Of a stretch of 64,000 nt of DNA, positions 44,466 through 53,821 are shown one piece after another; the stretch's first letter is position 1; each line of letters begins with the position of its first letter. Origin of the DNA: Methylotenera_A sp046594915 (lineage in GTDB: Bacteria; Pseudomonadota; Gammaproteobacteria; Burkholderiales; Methylophilaceae); assembly GCA_046594915.1 (NCBI GenBank), contig JBKJRC010000005.1:248001-312000 (forward strand), in the 5' to 3' direction. A program made the position numbers and the translations under genes. Below the pieces are notes generated by a model. It did not search any database and was not told the DNA's origin. It saw only the letters and a list, made by a program, of their open reading frames with translations.

Positions 44466-45347
44466 ATGCCTACAGCTCTATTTACACAACATTATCCGCG
44501 TGGCTCTGCTGCATTTAAAGCTTTAGTTGCGCAAGACGCTAAACGCGCGTTGCAGGAAGATATTGGTAACGGCGATTTAACCGCTACGCTGATTCCATCT
44601 GTCAATATTGCGTATGCTAATATTATTACGCGCGAAGATGCCATTATTTGTGGTGTCGATTGGGTTGATGCCTGCTTTCATCAAATCGATGACACAATCA
44701 AGCTGAAATGGCTGGTGAACGAAGGCGAAAAAATCGCAGCGAATCAACTATTGTGCGAAATCACTGGAAACGCGCGGGCAATATTAACTGCCGAACGTTG
44801 TGCGTTAAATTTTTTACAGTTAATGTCGGCGGTTGCAACCCAAACGCAGCAATATGTGATGGCAATCTCTGGCACCAAAGCGCAGATTTTAGATACGCGT
44901 AAAACCATTCCGGGCTTGAGATTAGCGCAAAAATATGCGGTGACAGCCGGTGGCGGTGCTAATCAACGGCTGGCTTTGTATGATGGCATTTTAATCAAAG
45001 AAAATCATATTGCCGCTACGGGCAGCATCCAGGCGGCGCTGGATGCTGCTTTCAAAAATCATCCTGATATACGCATTCAAATAGAAGTTGAAAATTTAGA
45101 TCAGCTTAAACAAGCTTTTAATGCCGGTGCTGGCAATGTTTTATTGGATAACTTTAGCCTAACAGACATGAAAGAAGCGGTGCGTATCAACGCAGCAGAT
45201 AACGCTGGTCGCGCCGTTTTAGAGGCTTCTGGCGGCATCGATTTAGATTCGGTGCGTGCCATCGCTTTAACCGGCGTCAATCGCATTTCAATCGGCGGCT
45301 TAACTAAAAATATTCGTGCCATTGATTTATCTTTAAGAATAAAATAG
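44466..45347 (+). CDS. nadC: nicotinate-nucleotide pyrophosphorylase (carboxylating)
   Basis: A 293-aa quinolinate phosphoribosyltransferase of de novo NAD synthesis. From ATG 44466 it shows EDIGNGDLTA (near 31), TAERCALNFLQLMSAVAT (about 108-125), DTRKTIPGLR (near 142) and EASGGIDLDSVRAIA with the phosphate-binding loop. A longer in-frame start at 44412 is not supported. nadE lies elsewhere in the window. Confidence 0.94.
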   Translation: MPTALFTQHYPRGSAAFKALVAQDAKRALQEDIGNGDLTATLIPSVNIAYANIITREDAIICGVDWVDACFHQIDDTIKLKWLVNEGEKIAANQLLCEITGNARAILTAERCALNFLQLMSAVATQTQQYVMAISGTKAQILDTRKTIPGLRLAQKYAVTAGGGANQRLALYDGILIKENHIAATGSIQAALDAAFKNHPDIRIQIEVENLDQLKQAFNAGAGNVLLDNFSLTDMKEAVRINAADNAGRAVLEASGGIDLDSVRAIALTGVNRISIGGLTKNIRAIDLSLRIK

Positions 45348-45380
45348 CGGTACAAATAAACATACAATTGATTCAGTTAA

Positions 45381-45410
45381 TTTGCACAAAACGCAACTGT
45401 GTTGTGCAAA
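45381..45410. other. perfect 9-bp inverted repeat between nadC and the PilB-like gene
   Basis: Arms TTTGCACAA (45381-45389) and TTGTGCAAA (45402-45410), loop 12 nt with a further AC/GT pair. There is no T-run, so it is either an operator 32 bp before the ATPase gene or an mRNA hairpin. Confidence 0.5.
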
Positions 45411-45441
45411 CTGTGTCTAGCCATATTAACCAAGGCTATGA

Positions 45442-47331
45442 ATGATTAAATCACCCAACACTATTTCAGGCGACAATTCGATAGTTGGCGCAAATACTGG
45501 CACCAACACCAATCAACCCGCCAACAGACAAGCCAGCCAGCCGATGAGTAAAGCTTCTGGCATGGCGAAATCTGGGGTGAAAACCAAATTAAGTTTGGGC
45601 GATGTGCTGCGCATGCTGGTAAATGATGGCCGACTGGATAAAAGCCAAGCCGAAAAACTGTACAAAGATCGCAAACTCGATAGCTCTAATTTGCACCCAG
45701 TTGTGGTGATTGGCGAACAAAAATGGAAAGATTTGCGTCCGCCTCATAAATCGATGACCGTGGATTATTTAAGTCGCTGGCTGGCTGGGCAAACTGGGCT
45801 GGATTTTTATCATATCGACCCCTTAAAACTCGATTTCACTTCAGCCGCCCAGATTGTGTCAAAAGCGTATGCCGAACGACTGAGAATTATGCCAATTTCG
45901 GTAAAAGGCGATGAAGCCACTGTGGCGACTGCCGAGCCGTATCAAGTGGATTGGATACCCGATTTAGAGCGTATTTTAAACATGCGCATCAAGCTGGTAT
46001 TTGCCAATCCGCTCGAGATTAACCGCTATCTGCCCGAAATTTACAATCTTGCAACATCCATTAGCCAAGCCAATTTGGCCAAAGCCGGCCAGATTGTTGG
46101 CGTGCAAAATTTTGAGCAATTGGTCGAGTTGGGCAAAGATAAAAATCTGGATGCTAATGAACAGCATGTGGTGAATATAGTGGATTGGCTATTTAAGTAT
46201 GCATTCGAGCAACGTGCCAGCGATATTCATTTAGAGCCGCGACGTAATATCGGCACCATGCGCTTTCGCATCGATGGCGTGTTGCATCAAGTGTATCAAT
46301 TGCCTTCTAATATTATGAACGCGATTACCAGCCGCATTAAATTACTGGGCCGCATGGACATGGTGGAAAAACGCCGCCCGCAAGATGGCCGCATTAAAAC
46401 GTTGAGTAACGATGGCAGCGAAATCGAGTTGCGCTTATCCACCATGCCGACTGCGTTTGGCGAAAAACTGGTGATGCGGATTTTTACGCCAGATGTGATC
46501 GTGCAGGATTTTATTCAATTAGGTTTTTCAAAAAAGCAGGCCGATTTGTGGGCGCATTGGACGAAAAGCCCGAATGGCATTATTTTGGTCACAGGCCCAA
46601 CCGGTTCTGGCAAAACCACTACGCTCTATTCCACACTCAAACAATTGGCCACGCCAGAAGTCAATGTCAGCACAGTAGAAGACCCGATTGAGATGGTGGA
46701 ACCGGCTTTTAATCAAATGCAAGTCACCGCTAATATCGGGCTTAATTTTGCCGATGGCATTCGCACATTGATGCGGCAAGATCCCGACATTATTATGGTG
46801 GGTGAGATTCGCGATATTGAAACGGCGGATATGGCGATACAAGCCGCATTAACCGGCCATTTAGTATTATCTACGCTACACACGAACGACGCGCCATCTG
46901 CAGTGACCCGCTTGCTGGATTTAGGCGTAGCGTCTTATTTAATCCACTCAACCGTGTTAGGGATTATGGCACAACGTTTGGTACGTACACTTTGCGCAGC
47001 CTGCAAAGCGCCACATGATATTACGGACGAAGAATGGAAATCCATCACCTATCCTTTTAAGGCTGCAAAACCGACTACCTGTATGAAAGCGGTTGGTTGC
47101 ATCGATTGTCGAAACACCGGCTATCGCGGACGTAGCGGCATTTATGAAATGCTCACTATCACGCCAAAACTACGTAAATTGATTACCACTGACACCGATT
47201 TGCCTATGCTCCGAAATATGGCTTACCAAGAAGGCATGCAGCCATTAATGCTTAACGGCGCCGAAAAAGTCGCCGCTGGCATCACCACGGTAGAAGAACT
47301 ATTAAAAGTAGCGCCGCCGCTAGATTCTTAG
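45442..47331 (+). CDS. PilB/GspE-type assembly ATPase
   Basis: A 629-aa secretion/pilus extension ATPase. A ~60-residue Asn/Ser/Lys-rich N-terminus precedes an N-terminal GspE-like domain (about 55-220). The ATPase core has Walker A GPTGSGKTT (about 384-392), the Asp box VSTVEDPIEMVE, Walker B IMVGEIRDIETADMA and a GHLVLSTLHTND His box. A four-cysteine zinc site follows (CAAC near 515 and CIDC near 552). It could be PilB or a type II secretion GspE; no pilC, pilD or gsp genes adjoin, so the system cannot be fixed. pilT, pilU and pilA in the window favour type IV pili. Confidence 0.85.
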   Translation: MIKSPNTISGDNSIVGANTGTNTNQPANRQASQPMSKASGMAKSGVKTKLSLGDVLRMLVNDGRLDKSQAEKLYKDRKLDSSNLHPVVVIGEQKWKDLRPPHKSMTVDYLSRWLAGQTGLDFYHIDPLKLDFTSAAQIVSKAYAERLRIMPISVKGDEATVATAEPYQVDWIPDLERILNMRIKLVFANPLEINRYLPEIYNLATSISQANLAKAGQIVGVQNFEQLVELGKDKNLDANEQHVVNIVDWLFKYAFEQRASDIHLEPRRNIGTMRFRIDGVLHQVYQLPSNIMNAITSRIKLLGRMDMVEKRRPQDGRIKTLSNDGSEIELRLSTMPTAFGEKLVMRIFTPDVIVQDFIQLGFSKKQADLWAHWTKSPNGIILVTGPTGSGKTTTLYSTLKQLATPEVNVSTVEDPIEMVEPAFNQMQVTANIGLNFADGIRTLMRQDPDIIMVGEIRDIETADMAIQAALTGHLVLSTLHTNDAPSAVTRLLDLGVASYLIHSTVLGIMAQRLVRTLCAACKAPHDITDEEWKSITYPFKAAKPTTCMKAVGCIDCRNTGYRGRSGIYEMLTITPKLRKLITTDTDLPMLRNMAYQEGMQPLMLNGAEKVAAGITTVEELLKVAPPLDS

Positions 47332-47496
47332 CACTAGACTCTTAAATAATGCTAAATTATTAACGTTATAAACGCGTTAACTTTCATCAATTTTCCAGAT
47401 TAAGCCTTTAAATGACAAGCCGCTCAACTTGACCAAATGCGCCTAAACGGTTATGGTTTAGGGTTCAACATTTAATGTCAAAAAAATCAAGGTTTT

Positions 47497-49284
47497 ATGG
47501 ATTCACAAACTAATAATGCAGCATCCACCGTTGGCAATAAGGCAGTTGACAGATTAACTCCAAGCAACAAGCCAATTACGGGTGCAGAAATCGTTATCCG
47601 CTGCTTAAACGAGGAAAAAGTCAAATTTGTATTTGGCTATCCTGGTGGCGCGGTGCTGCACATTTACGATGAAATTTACAAACAAAATGGCTTTAAGCAT
47701 ATTTTGGTGCGCCATGAGCAAGCGGCTGTACATGCTGCTGATGCATTTTCACGGGCAACTGGCGAAGTTGGCGTTGCTTTAGTCACTAGCGGCCCAGGTG
47801 CCACCAACGCAGTAACAGGCATCGCAACCGCGTATATGGATTCGATTCCGCTGGTAGTAATCAGCGGCCAAGTCCCTGTACCAGCCATTGGTTTAGATGC
47901 CTTTCAAGAAGTGGACATGGTTGGCATTACCCGCCCCTGCGTTAAGCATAATTTTTTGGTAAAAGACGTCAAAGATATCGCCGCTACCATGAAAAAAGCG
48001 TTTTACATCGCTGCAACTGGCAGGCCTGGCCCAGTGGTAGTGGATATTCCAAAAGACATTACCGCGCATCTAGCTGAATATATTTACCCAAAAACAACAG
48101 AAATGCGCTCATATAATCCTGTGCTTAAAGGTCATAGCGGGCAGATTAAAAAAGCCATCAAGTTGCTGTTAGAAGCCAAACGACCGATGATTTATACCGG
48201 CGGCGGCTTAGTGTTAGGTGATGGGTCAGCAGAGCTTGTAAGGCTTGCGCGCGCACTCAATTACCCCGTAACGAATACCTTAATGGGCTTGGGCGGCTAC
48301 CCGGCAAGTGACAAACAATTTGTTGGTATGTTGGGCATGCACGGCAGTTATGAGGCCAATATGGCCATGCAAAACTGCGATGTATTAATTGCCGTTGGCG
48401 CGCGTTTTGATGACCGCGTAATTGGCGACCCAAAAAACTTTTTAAGCATAAAACGCACCATTATTCATATCGATGTTGATCCATCTAGCATCTCTAAACG
48501 CGTTAAAGTAGATGTGCCGATTGTTGGCCATGTGCAATCTGTGCTGGCTGAAATGAATGAAGCGCTTGCCTTAGAAAAAACCAGCAATGACATCAGCGCA
48601 TGGTGGAAGCAGATTGACGAATGGCGTGGCGTTAAGTCCATGGTGTACCAAAACTCAGACACGGTGATTAAGCCACAATATGTGATTGAAAAACTGTGGG
48701 AAGTGACCAAAGGTGACGCTTACGTGACCTCTGACGTAGGTCAGCATCAAATGTGGGCGGCGCAATATTATAAATTCGACAAACCCCGTCGTTGGATCAA
48801 TTCTGGCGGCTTAGGCACCATGGGCGTTGGTTTGCCCTATGCGATGGGCTGCCAATTTGCCGATAAAAACGCGCAAGTAGCGTGCGTAACCGGTGAAGGC
48901 AGTATTCAAATGAATATCCAAGAGCTTTCTACCTGCGCGCAATATGGCTTGCCGATTAAAGTCATTATGCTCAATAATCGTTACTTAGGTATGGTTCGCC
49001 AGTGGCAAGAGTTTTTCTACGAAAATCGTTATTCCGAATCGTATATGGATAGCTTGCCGGACTTTGTGAAACTGGCAGAATCTTATGGTCATGTAGGCAT
49101 GAAAATCACTAATCCTGCTGATGTTGAAGGCGCATTAAAAGAAGCATTCGCCAAAAAAGATAAATTTGTGTTTATGGATTTTATTACCGACCAAGACGAA
49201 AACGTGTTTCCGATGATTGCGGCTGGCAAAGGCTTGTCAGAAATGGTGCTTAAAAAAGACAATAAACCCCGGCATGAGGACTAG
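47497..49284 (+). CDS. ilvB: acetolactate synthase, large catalytic subunit
   Basis: A 595-aa ThDP enzyme of valine/leucine/isoleucine synthesis. N-terminal FGYPGGAVLHIYD (near 49), catalytic Glu in VRHEQAAVHAADAFSRATG, central FAD-binding domain, and the C-terminal ThDP motif GEGSIQMNIQELSTCAQYGL...NN (near 467-490). A ~28-residue polar N-terminal extension precedes the fold. It is the first gene of ilvB-ilvH-ilvC; 165 bp upstream have no evident coding or attenuator that I can support. Confidence 0.95.
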   Translation: MDSQTNNAASTVGNKAVDRLTPSNKPITGAEIVIRCLNEEKVKFVFGYPGGAVLHIYDEIYKQNGFKHILVRHEQAAVHAADAFSRATGEVGVALVTSGPGATNAVTGIATAYMDSIPLVVISGQVPVPAIGLDAFQEVDMVGITRPCVKHNFLVKDVKDIAATMKKAFYIAATGRPGPVVVDIPKDITAHLAEYIYPKTTEMRSYNPVLKGHSGQIKKAIKLLLEAKRPMIYTGGGLVLGDGSAELVRLARALNYPVTNTLMGLGGYPASDKQFVGMLGMHGSYEANMAMQNCDVLIAVGARFDDRVIGDPKNFLSIKRTIIHIDVDPSSISKRVKVDVPIVGHVQSVLAEMNEALALEKTSNDISAWWKQIDEWRGVKSMVYQNSDTVIKPQYVIEKLWEVTKGDAYVTSDVGQHQMWAAQYYKFDKPRRWINSGGLGTMGVGLPYAMGCQFADKNAQVACVTGEGSIQMNIQELSTCAQYGLPIKVIMLNNRYLGMVRQWQEFFYENRYSESYMDSLPDFVKLAESYGHVGMKITNPADVEGALKEAFAKKDKFVFMDFITDQDENVFPMIAAGKGLSEMVLKKDNKPRHED

Positions 49285-49296
49285 AAGTTAATTAAC

Positions 49297-49788
49297 ATGA
49301 AACATATTATCGCTCTATTAATGGAAAACGAAGCTGGTGCTTTATCACGCGTGGCGGGCCTATTTTCAGCGCGCGGCTACAATATCGAATCGCTCACCGT
49401 TGCCGTGACTGAAGACCTGACTTTATCGCGAATGACCATTGTGACGACTGGTTCCGACGAAGTGATTGAGCAAATTATCAAGCAATTAAACAAATTAATT
49501 GACGTGGTGAAAGTGCTGGATTTAAACGATGGGAAATACATAGAGCGTGAATTGATGCTAGTTAAAGTGAAAGCAAGTGCTAACTTTAAAGACGAAATGA
49601 AACGCATGTGTGATATTTTTCGTGGGCGTATTATTGATGTGGCAGACAACAGTTACACAATGGAACTCACCGGCTCTAGCAGCAAATTAGATGCATTTTT
49701 AGAAGCCATTGATAAAACCGCTATTTTAGAAACGGTGCGCACAGGCGCATCTGGCATTGGGCGTGGCGATAGAATTTTGAAGATTTAA
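49297..49788 (+). CDS. ilvH: acetolactate synthase, small regulatory subunit
   Basis: A 163-aa regulatory subunit: an N-terminal ACT domain beginning MKHIIALLMENEAGALSRVAGLFSARGYNIESL and a C-terminal domain ending TGASGIGRGDR. It confers valine feedback inhibition on IlvB. Twelve bp separate it from ilvB. Confidence 0.95.
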   Translation: MKHIIALLMENEAGALSRVAGLFSARGYNIESLTVAVTEDLTLSRMTIVTTGSDEVIEQIIKQLNKLIDVVKVLDLNDGKYIERELMLVKVKASANFKDEMKRMCDIFRGRIIDVADNSYTMELTGSSSKLDAFLEAIDKTAILETVRTGASGIGRGDRILKI

Positions 49789-49853
49789 TAGGGTTAAGTA
49801 TTGAAAAAGTTAAGTAATTCATTAGTAAATAATTGTATTTAAAGGGAAAAGCA

Positions 49854-50870
49854 ATGAAAGTTTATTACGACAAAGACGCCGATTTAAGCATTATCAAAGG
49901 CAAAAAAGTAACCATTGTTGGTTACGGTTCACAAGGTCACGCCCACGCAGCAAACCTAAAAGACACTGGCGTTACCGTCACAATTGGCCTGCGTAAAGAA
50001 GGCAGTTCTTGGGCAAAAGCGGTCAATTCAGGTCACAACGTATTTGAAATTGCCGAGGCCGTTAAAGACGCTGACGTTGTGATGGTTTTATTACCCGATG
50101 AAACCATGGCAGGCATTTTTCACGCTGAAGTGGCGCCAAACCTTAAAAAAGGCGCTGCATTGGCTTTTGCACACGGTTTTAACATTCACTACAACCAAAT
50201 TGTGCCACGCGCCGATTTAGATGTAATTATGATTGCCCCCAAAGGCCCAGGCCATACGGTGCGTTCGGAATATTTAAAAGGCGGCGGCGTTCCATCATTG
50301 ATCGCGGTTTATCAAGATAAATCGGGCAAAGCGAAAGAAATTTCACTTTCTTATGCAGCAGCCAACGGTGGCACCAAAGGCGGCGTGATTGAAACGGACT
50401 TCCGTGAAGAAACCGAGACCGATTTATTTGGTGAGCAAGCGGTTTTATGTGGTGGCGCGGTTGAGTTAGTTAAAGCGGGCTTTGAGACATTAACCGAAGC
50501 CGGTTACGCGCCAGAAATGGCGTACTTTGAATGCTTGCACGAGCTTAAATTGATTGTGGATTTGATGTATGAAGGCGGCATTGCCAACATGAATTATTCT
50601 ATCTCCAACAACGCAGAATATGGCGAATATGTGACTGGTCCGCGCGTGATTGGTGATGAAGCGCGTGCGGCGATGAAAGAATGTTTGAAAAATATTCAAA
50701 ACGGCAACTATGCCAAACAGTTTATTTTAGAAGGCCGTACTAATTACCCAGAAATGGTCGCGCGTCGCCGCTTAAATGCAGCACACCCGATTGAGCAAGT
50801 GGGCGGTCAATTGCGCGCGATGATGCCTTGGATTGCAAAAAATAAATTAGTCGATCAATCAAAGAATTAA
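49854..50870 (+). CDS. ilvC: ketol-acid reductoisomerase
   Basis: A 338-aa class I enzyme. From ATG 49854 (AAAGGG about 7 bp upstream): Rossmann loop VGYGSQGHAHAANLKDTG (near 20-37), APKGPGHTVRSEY, and metal/catalytic DLFGEQAVLCGG (about 190) and ECLHELKLIVDLMYEGG (near 225). It converts acetolactate to dihydroxy-isovalerate with NADPH. It ends the operon ahead of a terminator. Confidence 0.95.
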   Translation: MKVYYDKDADLSIIKGKKVTIVGYGSQGHAHAANLKDTGVTVTIGLRKEGSSWAKAVNSGHNVFEIAEAVKDADVVMVLLPDETMAGIFHAEVAPNLKKGAALAFAHGFNIHYNQIVPRADLDVIMIAPKGPGHTVRSEYLKGGGVPSLIAVYQDKSGKAKEISLSYAAANGGTKGGVIETDFREETETDLFGEQAVLCGGAVELVKAGFETLTEAGYAPEMAYFECLHELKLIVDLMYEGGIANMNYSISNNAEYGEYVTGPRVIGDEARAAMKECLKNIQNGNYAKQFILEGRTNYPEMVARRRLNAAHPIEQVGGQLRAMMPWIAKNKLVDQSKN

Positions 50871-50934
50871 TTTTTTTTAGTTCAAAGCAAAAATTAACCT
50901 AAATTTAAAGGTTAAGTAATTAGCTTAATGTTGT

Positions 50935-50970
50935 AAAAAGGGCAAGACGCAAACCGTTTTGCCCTTTTTA
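50935..50970. terminator. rho-independent terminator after ilvC
   Basis: Stem GGGCAAGACG (50940-50949), loop CAAAC, stem CGTTTTGCCC (50955-50964) with one G-U pair, A5 before and T5 after. It separates ilvC from psd, so psd should have its own promoter or depend on read-through. Confidence 0.9.
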
Positions 50971-50984
50971 TTTAAAGGATTTGT

Positions 50985-51842
50985 GTGCCATTTTCTATTA
51001 TTTTGCAGTATTTATTACCCAAACAAGCCATTACTATGTTGGCAGGCAAGTTGGCCAATCTAAAAGGCGGCAGCGCAACCACAGCGGTAATTGCTTGGTT
51101 TATCAATCGTTATAAAGTCAACATGGCAGAAGCGGCCAATCCAGACATCAGCAGTTATGCGACTTTCAATGATTTTTTTACACGTCCGCTTAAAACAGGC
51201 GCTCGCCCAATTGCCGAAACCGCTTTTATTTGTCCAGTTGATGGCGCGATTAGCCAATTTGGTGATATTAAACAAGACCAGATTTTTCAGGCAAAAAATC
51301 ACCATTACTCCACTTTAACTTTGCTTGCAGGCAACCAGGCATTGGCGAATCAATTTGAAAATGGCTTATTTGCCTGCCTGTATTTAAGCCCCAAAGATTA
51401 TCATCGCATTCATATGCCGTGCGATGGCACATTAAAAAGCATGGCCTATGTGCCGGGCGATTTATTTTCGGTTAACCCCAATACCGCCGCCAATGTGCCG
51501 AATTTATTTGCGCGCAATGAGCGGGTGGTGTGTGAATTTGAATCGGAACAACACGGCGCGTTTGTGATGGTGTTAGTCGGTGCCACAATTGTGGGCAGCA
51601 TGGCAACGGTTTGGCACCAAGATAATACTGGTGCGCCCAATAAAGTGATTAACCCGCCGCGCAGTAAAAATATTGCCAATTGGTCTTATGCAGATAAAAA
51701 AATTACGCTTAAACAAAACGATGAAATGGGCCGCTTTTTGTTAGGCTCAACGGTGGTGATGCTTTTTGAAAAAGACGCTTTTCAATTTAATGCCGATTGG
51801 CAACCAGCTGGCGTCATTAAATTGGGTGAAAAAATGGGTTAA
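50985..51842 (+). CDS. psd: phosphatidylserine decarboxylase proenzyme
   Basis: A 285-aa inner-membrane enzyme making phosphatidylethanolamine. It starts at GTG 50985 with AAAGGA upstream. The self-cleavage site LGST is at 253-256, giving the pyruvoyl group at Ser255; Asp/His of the processing triad are likely CPVDG (near 86) and YHRIHMP (near 139-145). In many Betaproteobacteria psd and pssA follow ilvC; here pssA and leuA are absent. Confidence 0.94.
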   Translation: MPFSIILQYLLPKQAITMLAGKLANLKGGSATTAVIAWFINRYKVNMAEAANPDISSYATFNDFFTRPLKTGARPIAETAFICPVDGAISQFGDIKQDQIFQAKNHHYSTLTLLAGNQALANQFENGLFACLYLSPKDYHRIHMPCDGTLKSMAYVPGDLFSVNPNTAANVPNLFARNERVVCEFESEQHGAFVMVLVGATIVGSMATVWHQDNTGAPNKVINPPRSKNIANWSYADKKITLKQNDEMGRFLLGSTVVMLFEKDAFQFNADWQPAGVIKLGEKMG

Positions 51843-51900
51843 CTAATTTGTATTTAAACGCAACTTAACGCATTAAAATCAACCATTTAAGCCTTTAAAC

Positions 51901-51931
51901 AAAAAGCCTGCTTAGTAAGCAGGCTTTTTTA
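51901..51931. terminator. bidirectional terminator between psd and rppH
   Basis: Near-perfect palindrome: A5, GCCTGCTT, short loop, AAGCAGGC, T6. It serves both convergent genes. Confidence 0.92.
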
Positions 51932-51945
51932 TTTCACACGCAAAC

Positions 51946-52449
51946 TCACACATGTTTGGCTGGATGCATTTTAATTTTATGGTGCAAATGTGTCGCCAGC
52001 TCGTTTAACGCTGCTTTGTACACATCGCGCTTAAACTCAATCACGTCTTCTAGCGGCACCCAATAATCGCTCCAGCGCCAGGCATCAAATTCCGGATGTT
52101 CCGACGCGCGTAACGATACATCGGTATCGCGCCCCACCATGCGCAACAAATACCAAATTTGCTTTTGACCTTTGTAACTGCCGCGCCATTCGCGCTTAAT
52201 CCAGCTGCTTGGCACTTCGTAACGCAACCAATCACGCGTGCGACCCAAAATTTCCACGTGTTTAGGTGCCAAGCCAACTTCTTCCATCAGCTCGCGATAC
52301 ATGGCTTGTTCTGGGCTTTCGCCATATTTAATGCCGCCTTGTGGAAACTGCCAAGCATGCTCACGAATACGCTTGCCCCAAAAAACCTGATTTTGAGTAT
52401 TGCACAGAATAATTCCCACATTCGGACGAAATCCGTCACGATCTAACAT
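51946..52449 (-). CDS. rppH: RNA pyrophosphohydrolase
   Basis: A 167-aa Nudix protein starting MLDRDGFRPNVGIILCN with WGKRIREHAWQFPQGGI; the Nudix box spans 38-60 (RELMEEVGL at 52-60). It removes pyrophosphate from mRNA 5' ends, triggering decay. Length and the conserved YWVPLEDVIEFKRDVY tail match RppH rather than other Nudix enzymes. Confidence 0.94.
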   Translation of the reverse strand: MLDRDGFRPNVGIILCNTQNQVFWGKRIREHAWQFPQGGIKYGESPEQAMYRELMEEVGLAPKHVEILGRTRDWLRYEVPSSWIKREWRGSYKGQKQIWYLLRMVGRDTDVSLRASEHPEFDAWRWSDYWVPLEDVIEFKRDVYKAALNELATHLHHKIKMHPAKHV

Positions 52450-52554
52450 ATTGCAACTACCTAAAATATTTAGTGCAATTTTTTCATATTTTTGCCACTA
52501 TTGAAAGCCCGCATTTGCATACGCAGCGTAATAAAAGCTCAAAAAGCCTTATTT

Positions 52555-53514
52555 ATGAATAATTTAATTTTAATCATCACTTTTTGCTGTGTTTTTACAC
52601 TCAATGCCTGCTCGCCTGCCAAAAGTGACACTAGCTATGCCTATATTACCAACCAAGGTGACAACACGGTTTCGGTCATCGATATTGCGCAATCTAAAGT
52701 CATTAAAACCATTGCGGTTGGCAAAGCGCCTGTGGGCGTAGCCGTTTCAAGCGCGTTAAATCGTGTTTTTATCACTAATGTAGAAAGCCAAAATATTTCG
52801 GTGATTGATACCAACACCAACACCGTGATTGCAACGATTGAAATCAAAGGTTCGCCGGTTGGCATTGCAATCGCGCCCAATAACAAAACTTTATACGTTG
52901 CCGATTGGTATAGTGACCGCATTTTAGCCATTAATACCAGCGACTACAATGCGCAAAGCGAAGTGATTGTTGCCACCGCGCCAGCGGGATTAATCGTGAG
53001 TTCTGATAGCAAAACGCTGTATGTTGCGGCGCGCGATACCAACGACATTGCGGTAATTGACACAACACAATTAGCAATAATTAAACGCATTCCAGTGGGC
53101 AAGCATCCTTTTGGATTAGCATTAAGCGCTGATGACAAAGCACTTTTTAGCGTGAATGTTTACGATAATTCCGTTTCTATTTTAGATACCAATACCTTTA
53201 AACAAACTGTTTTAAAAGTCGGTGAACATCCTTATTGCGTGGCACTTAACCCTCAAAAACAACGTATTTATGTGACGAATACGCAAGATGATACAGTTTC
53301 GGTGATTGATTTAGCGAGCCAAAAAACGCTGGCAACCATTAACGTCGGCATGACGCCAGAAGGCATTAGCTTTGATGCGGCGAATAACCAAGTATTAGTC
53401 GCCAGTTGGGGCGATAACGTTGTGAACGTGATTGATGCGGCCACCAACACGTTAAAAACAAGCGTTAAAACTGGCGATAAAAGTCGCGCATTTGGCCAAT
53501 TTATATTGCAATAG
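52555..53514 (+). CDS. YVTN-repeat beta-propeller lipoprotein
   Basis: A 319-aa protein from ATG 52555 with a lipoprotein signal ending LNAC (Cys19). The rest is a seven-bladed YVTN/YncE-type propeller with repeating AYITNQGDNTVSVID, NRVFITNVESQNISVID and IYVTNTQDDTVSVID units. Such proteins are surface or periplasmic and of uncertain function, sometimes near metal or methanol-oxidation genes. A longer start at 52492 is rejected because it would bury the lipobox. Monocistronic. Confidence 0.85.
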   Translation: MNNLILIITFCCVFTLNACSPAKSDTSYAYITNQGDNTVSVIDIAQSKVIKTIAVGKAPVGVAVSSALNRVFITNVESQNISVIDTNTNTVIATIEIKGSPVGIAIAPNNKTLYVADWYSDRILAINTSDYNAQSEVIVATAPAGLIVSSDSKTLYVAARDTNDIAVIDTTQLAIIKRIPVGKHPFGLALSADDKALFSVNVYDNSVSILDTNTFKQTVLKVGEHPYCVALNPQKQRIYVTNTQDDTVSVIDLASQKTLATINVGMTPEGISFDAANNQVLVASWGDNVVNVIDAATNTLKTSVKTGDKSRAFGQFILQ

Positions 53515-53551
53515 CCAAAAAAAACAAGCCTTTAAATGCGTTCATTCACGC

Positions 53552-53626
53552 GTAGCCTCGATGTAATGAAATAGAATCGAGAACAATCGCAATCCTTGAT
53601 TACGCCTTTGGTTGCATCATGGCTAC
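53552..53626. repeat. palindromic intergenic repeat, copy 1
   Basis: A 75-bp element running GTAGCCTCGATG...TTGCATCATGGCTAC, with roughly inverted ends and an internal CCTTGATTACG. It sits in the 307-bp gap 53515-53821, which otherwise holds only low-complexity AT-rich sequence and a possible -10 (TATAAT at 53749-53754) for the next gene. Confidence 0.65.
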
Positions 53627-53821
53627 AAATCTCAATACAAAAGAAATATTTAACCAAAAATAAGTGTTAACTTCTTCGCCCAATCAAAGTCAACGCCACA
53701 CAAAATCGCACGTTAAGGCTAAACATAGGCTTATTCAATTAACTGATTTATAATAGTTGGCTATCCGATTTGATTGGTTATATCGTTTAAGTTTATTTTT
53801 GTCATTTAATGGAGAGTATGC

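Noticed and set aside
47332..47496. Branched-chain leader peptide/attenuator upstream of ilvB
   Set aside because: No short frame rich in Leu/Ile/Val codons followed by a terminator hairpin is visible.
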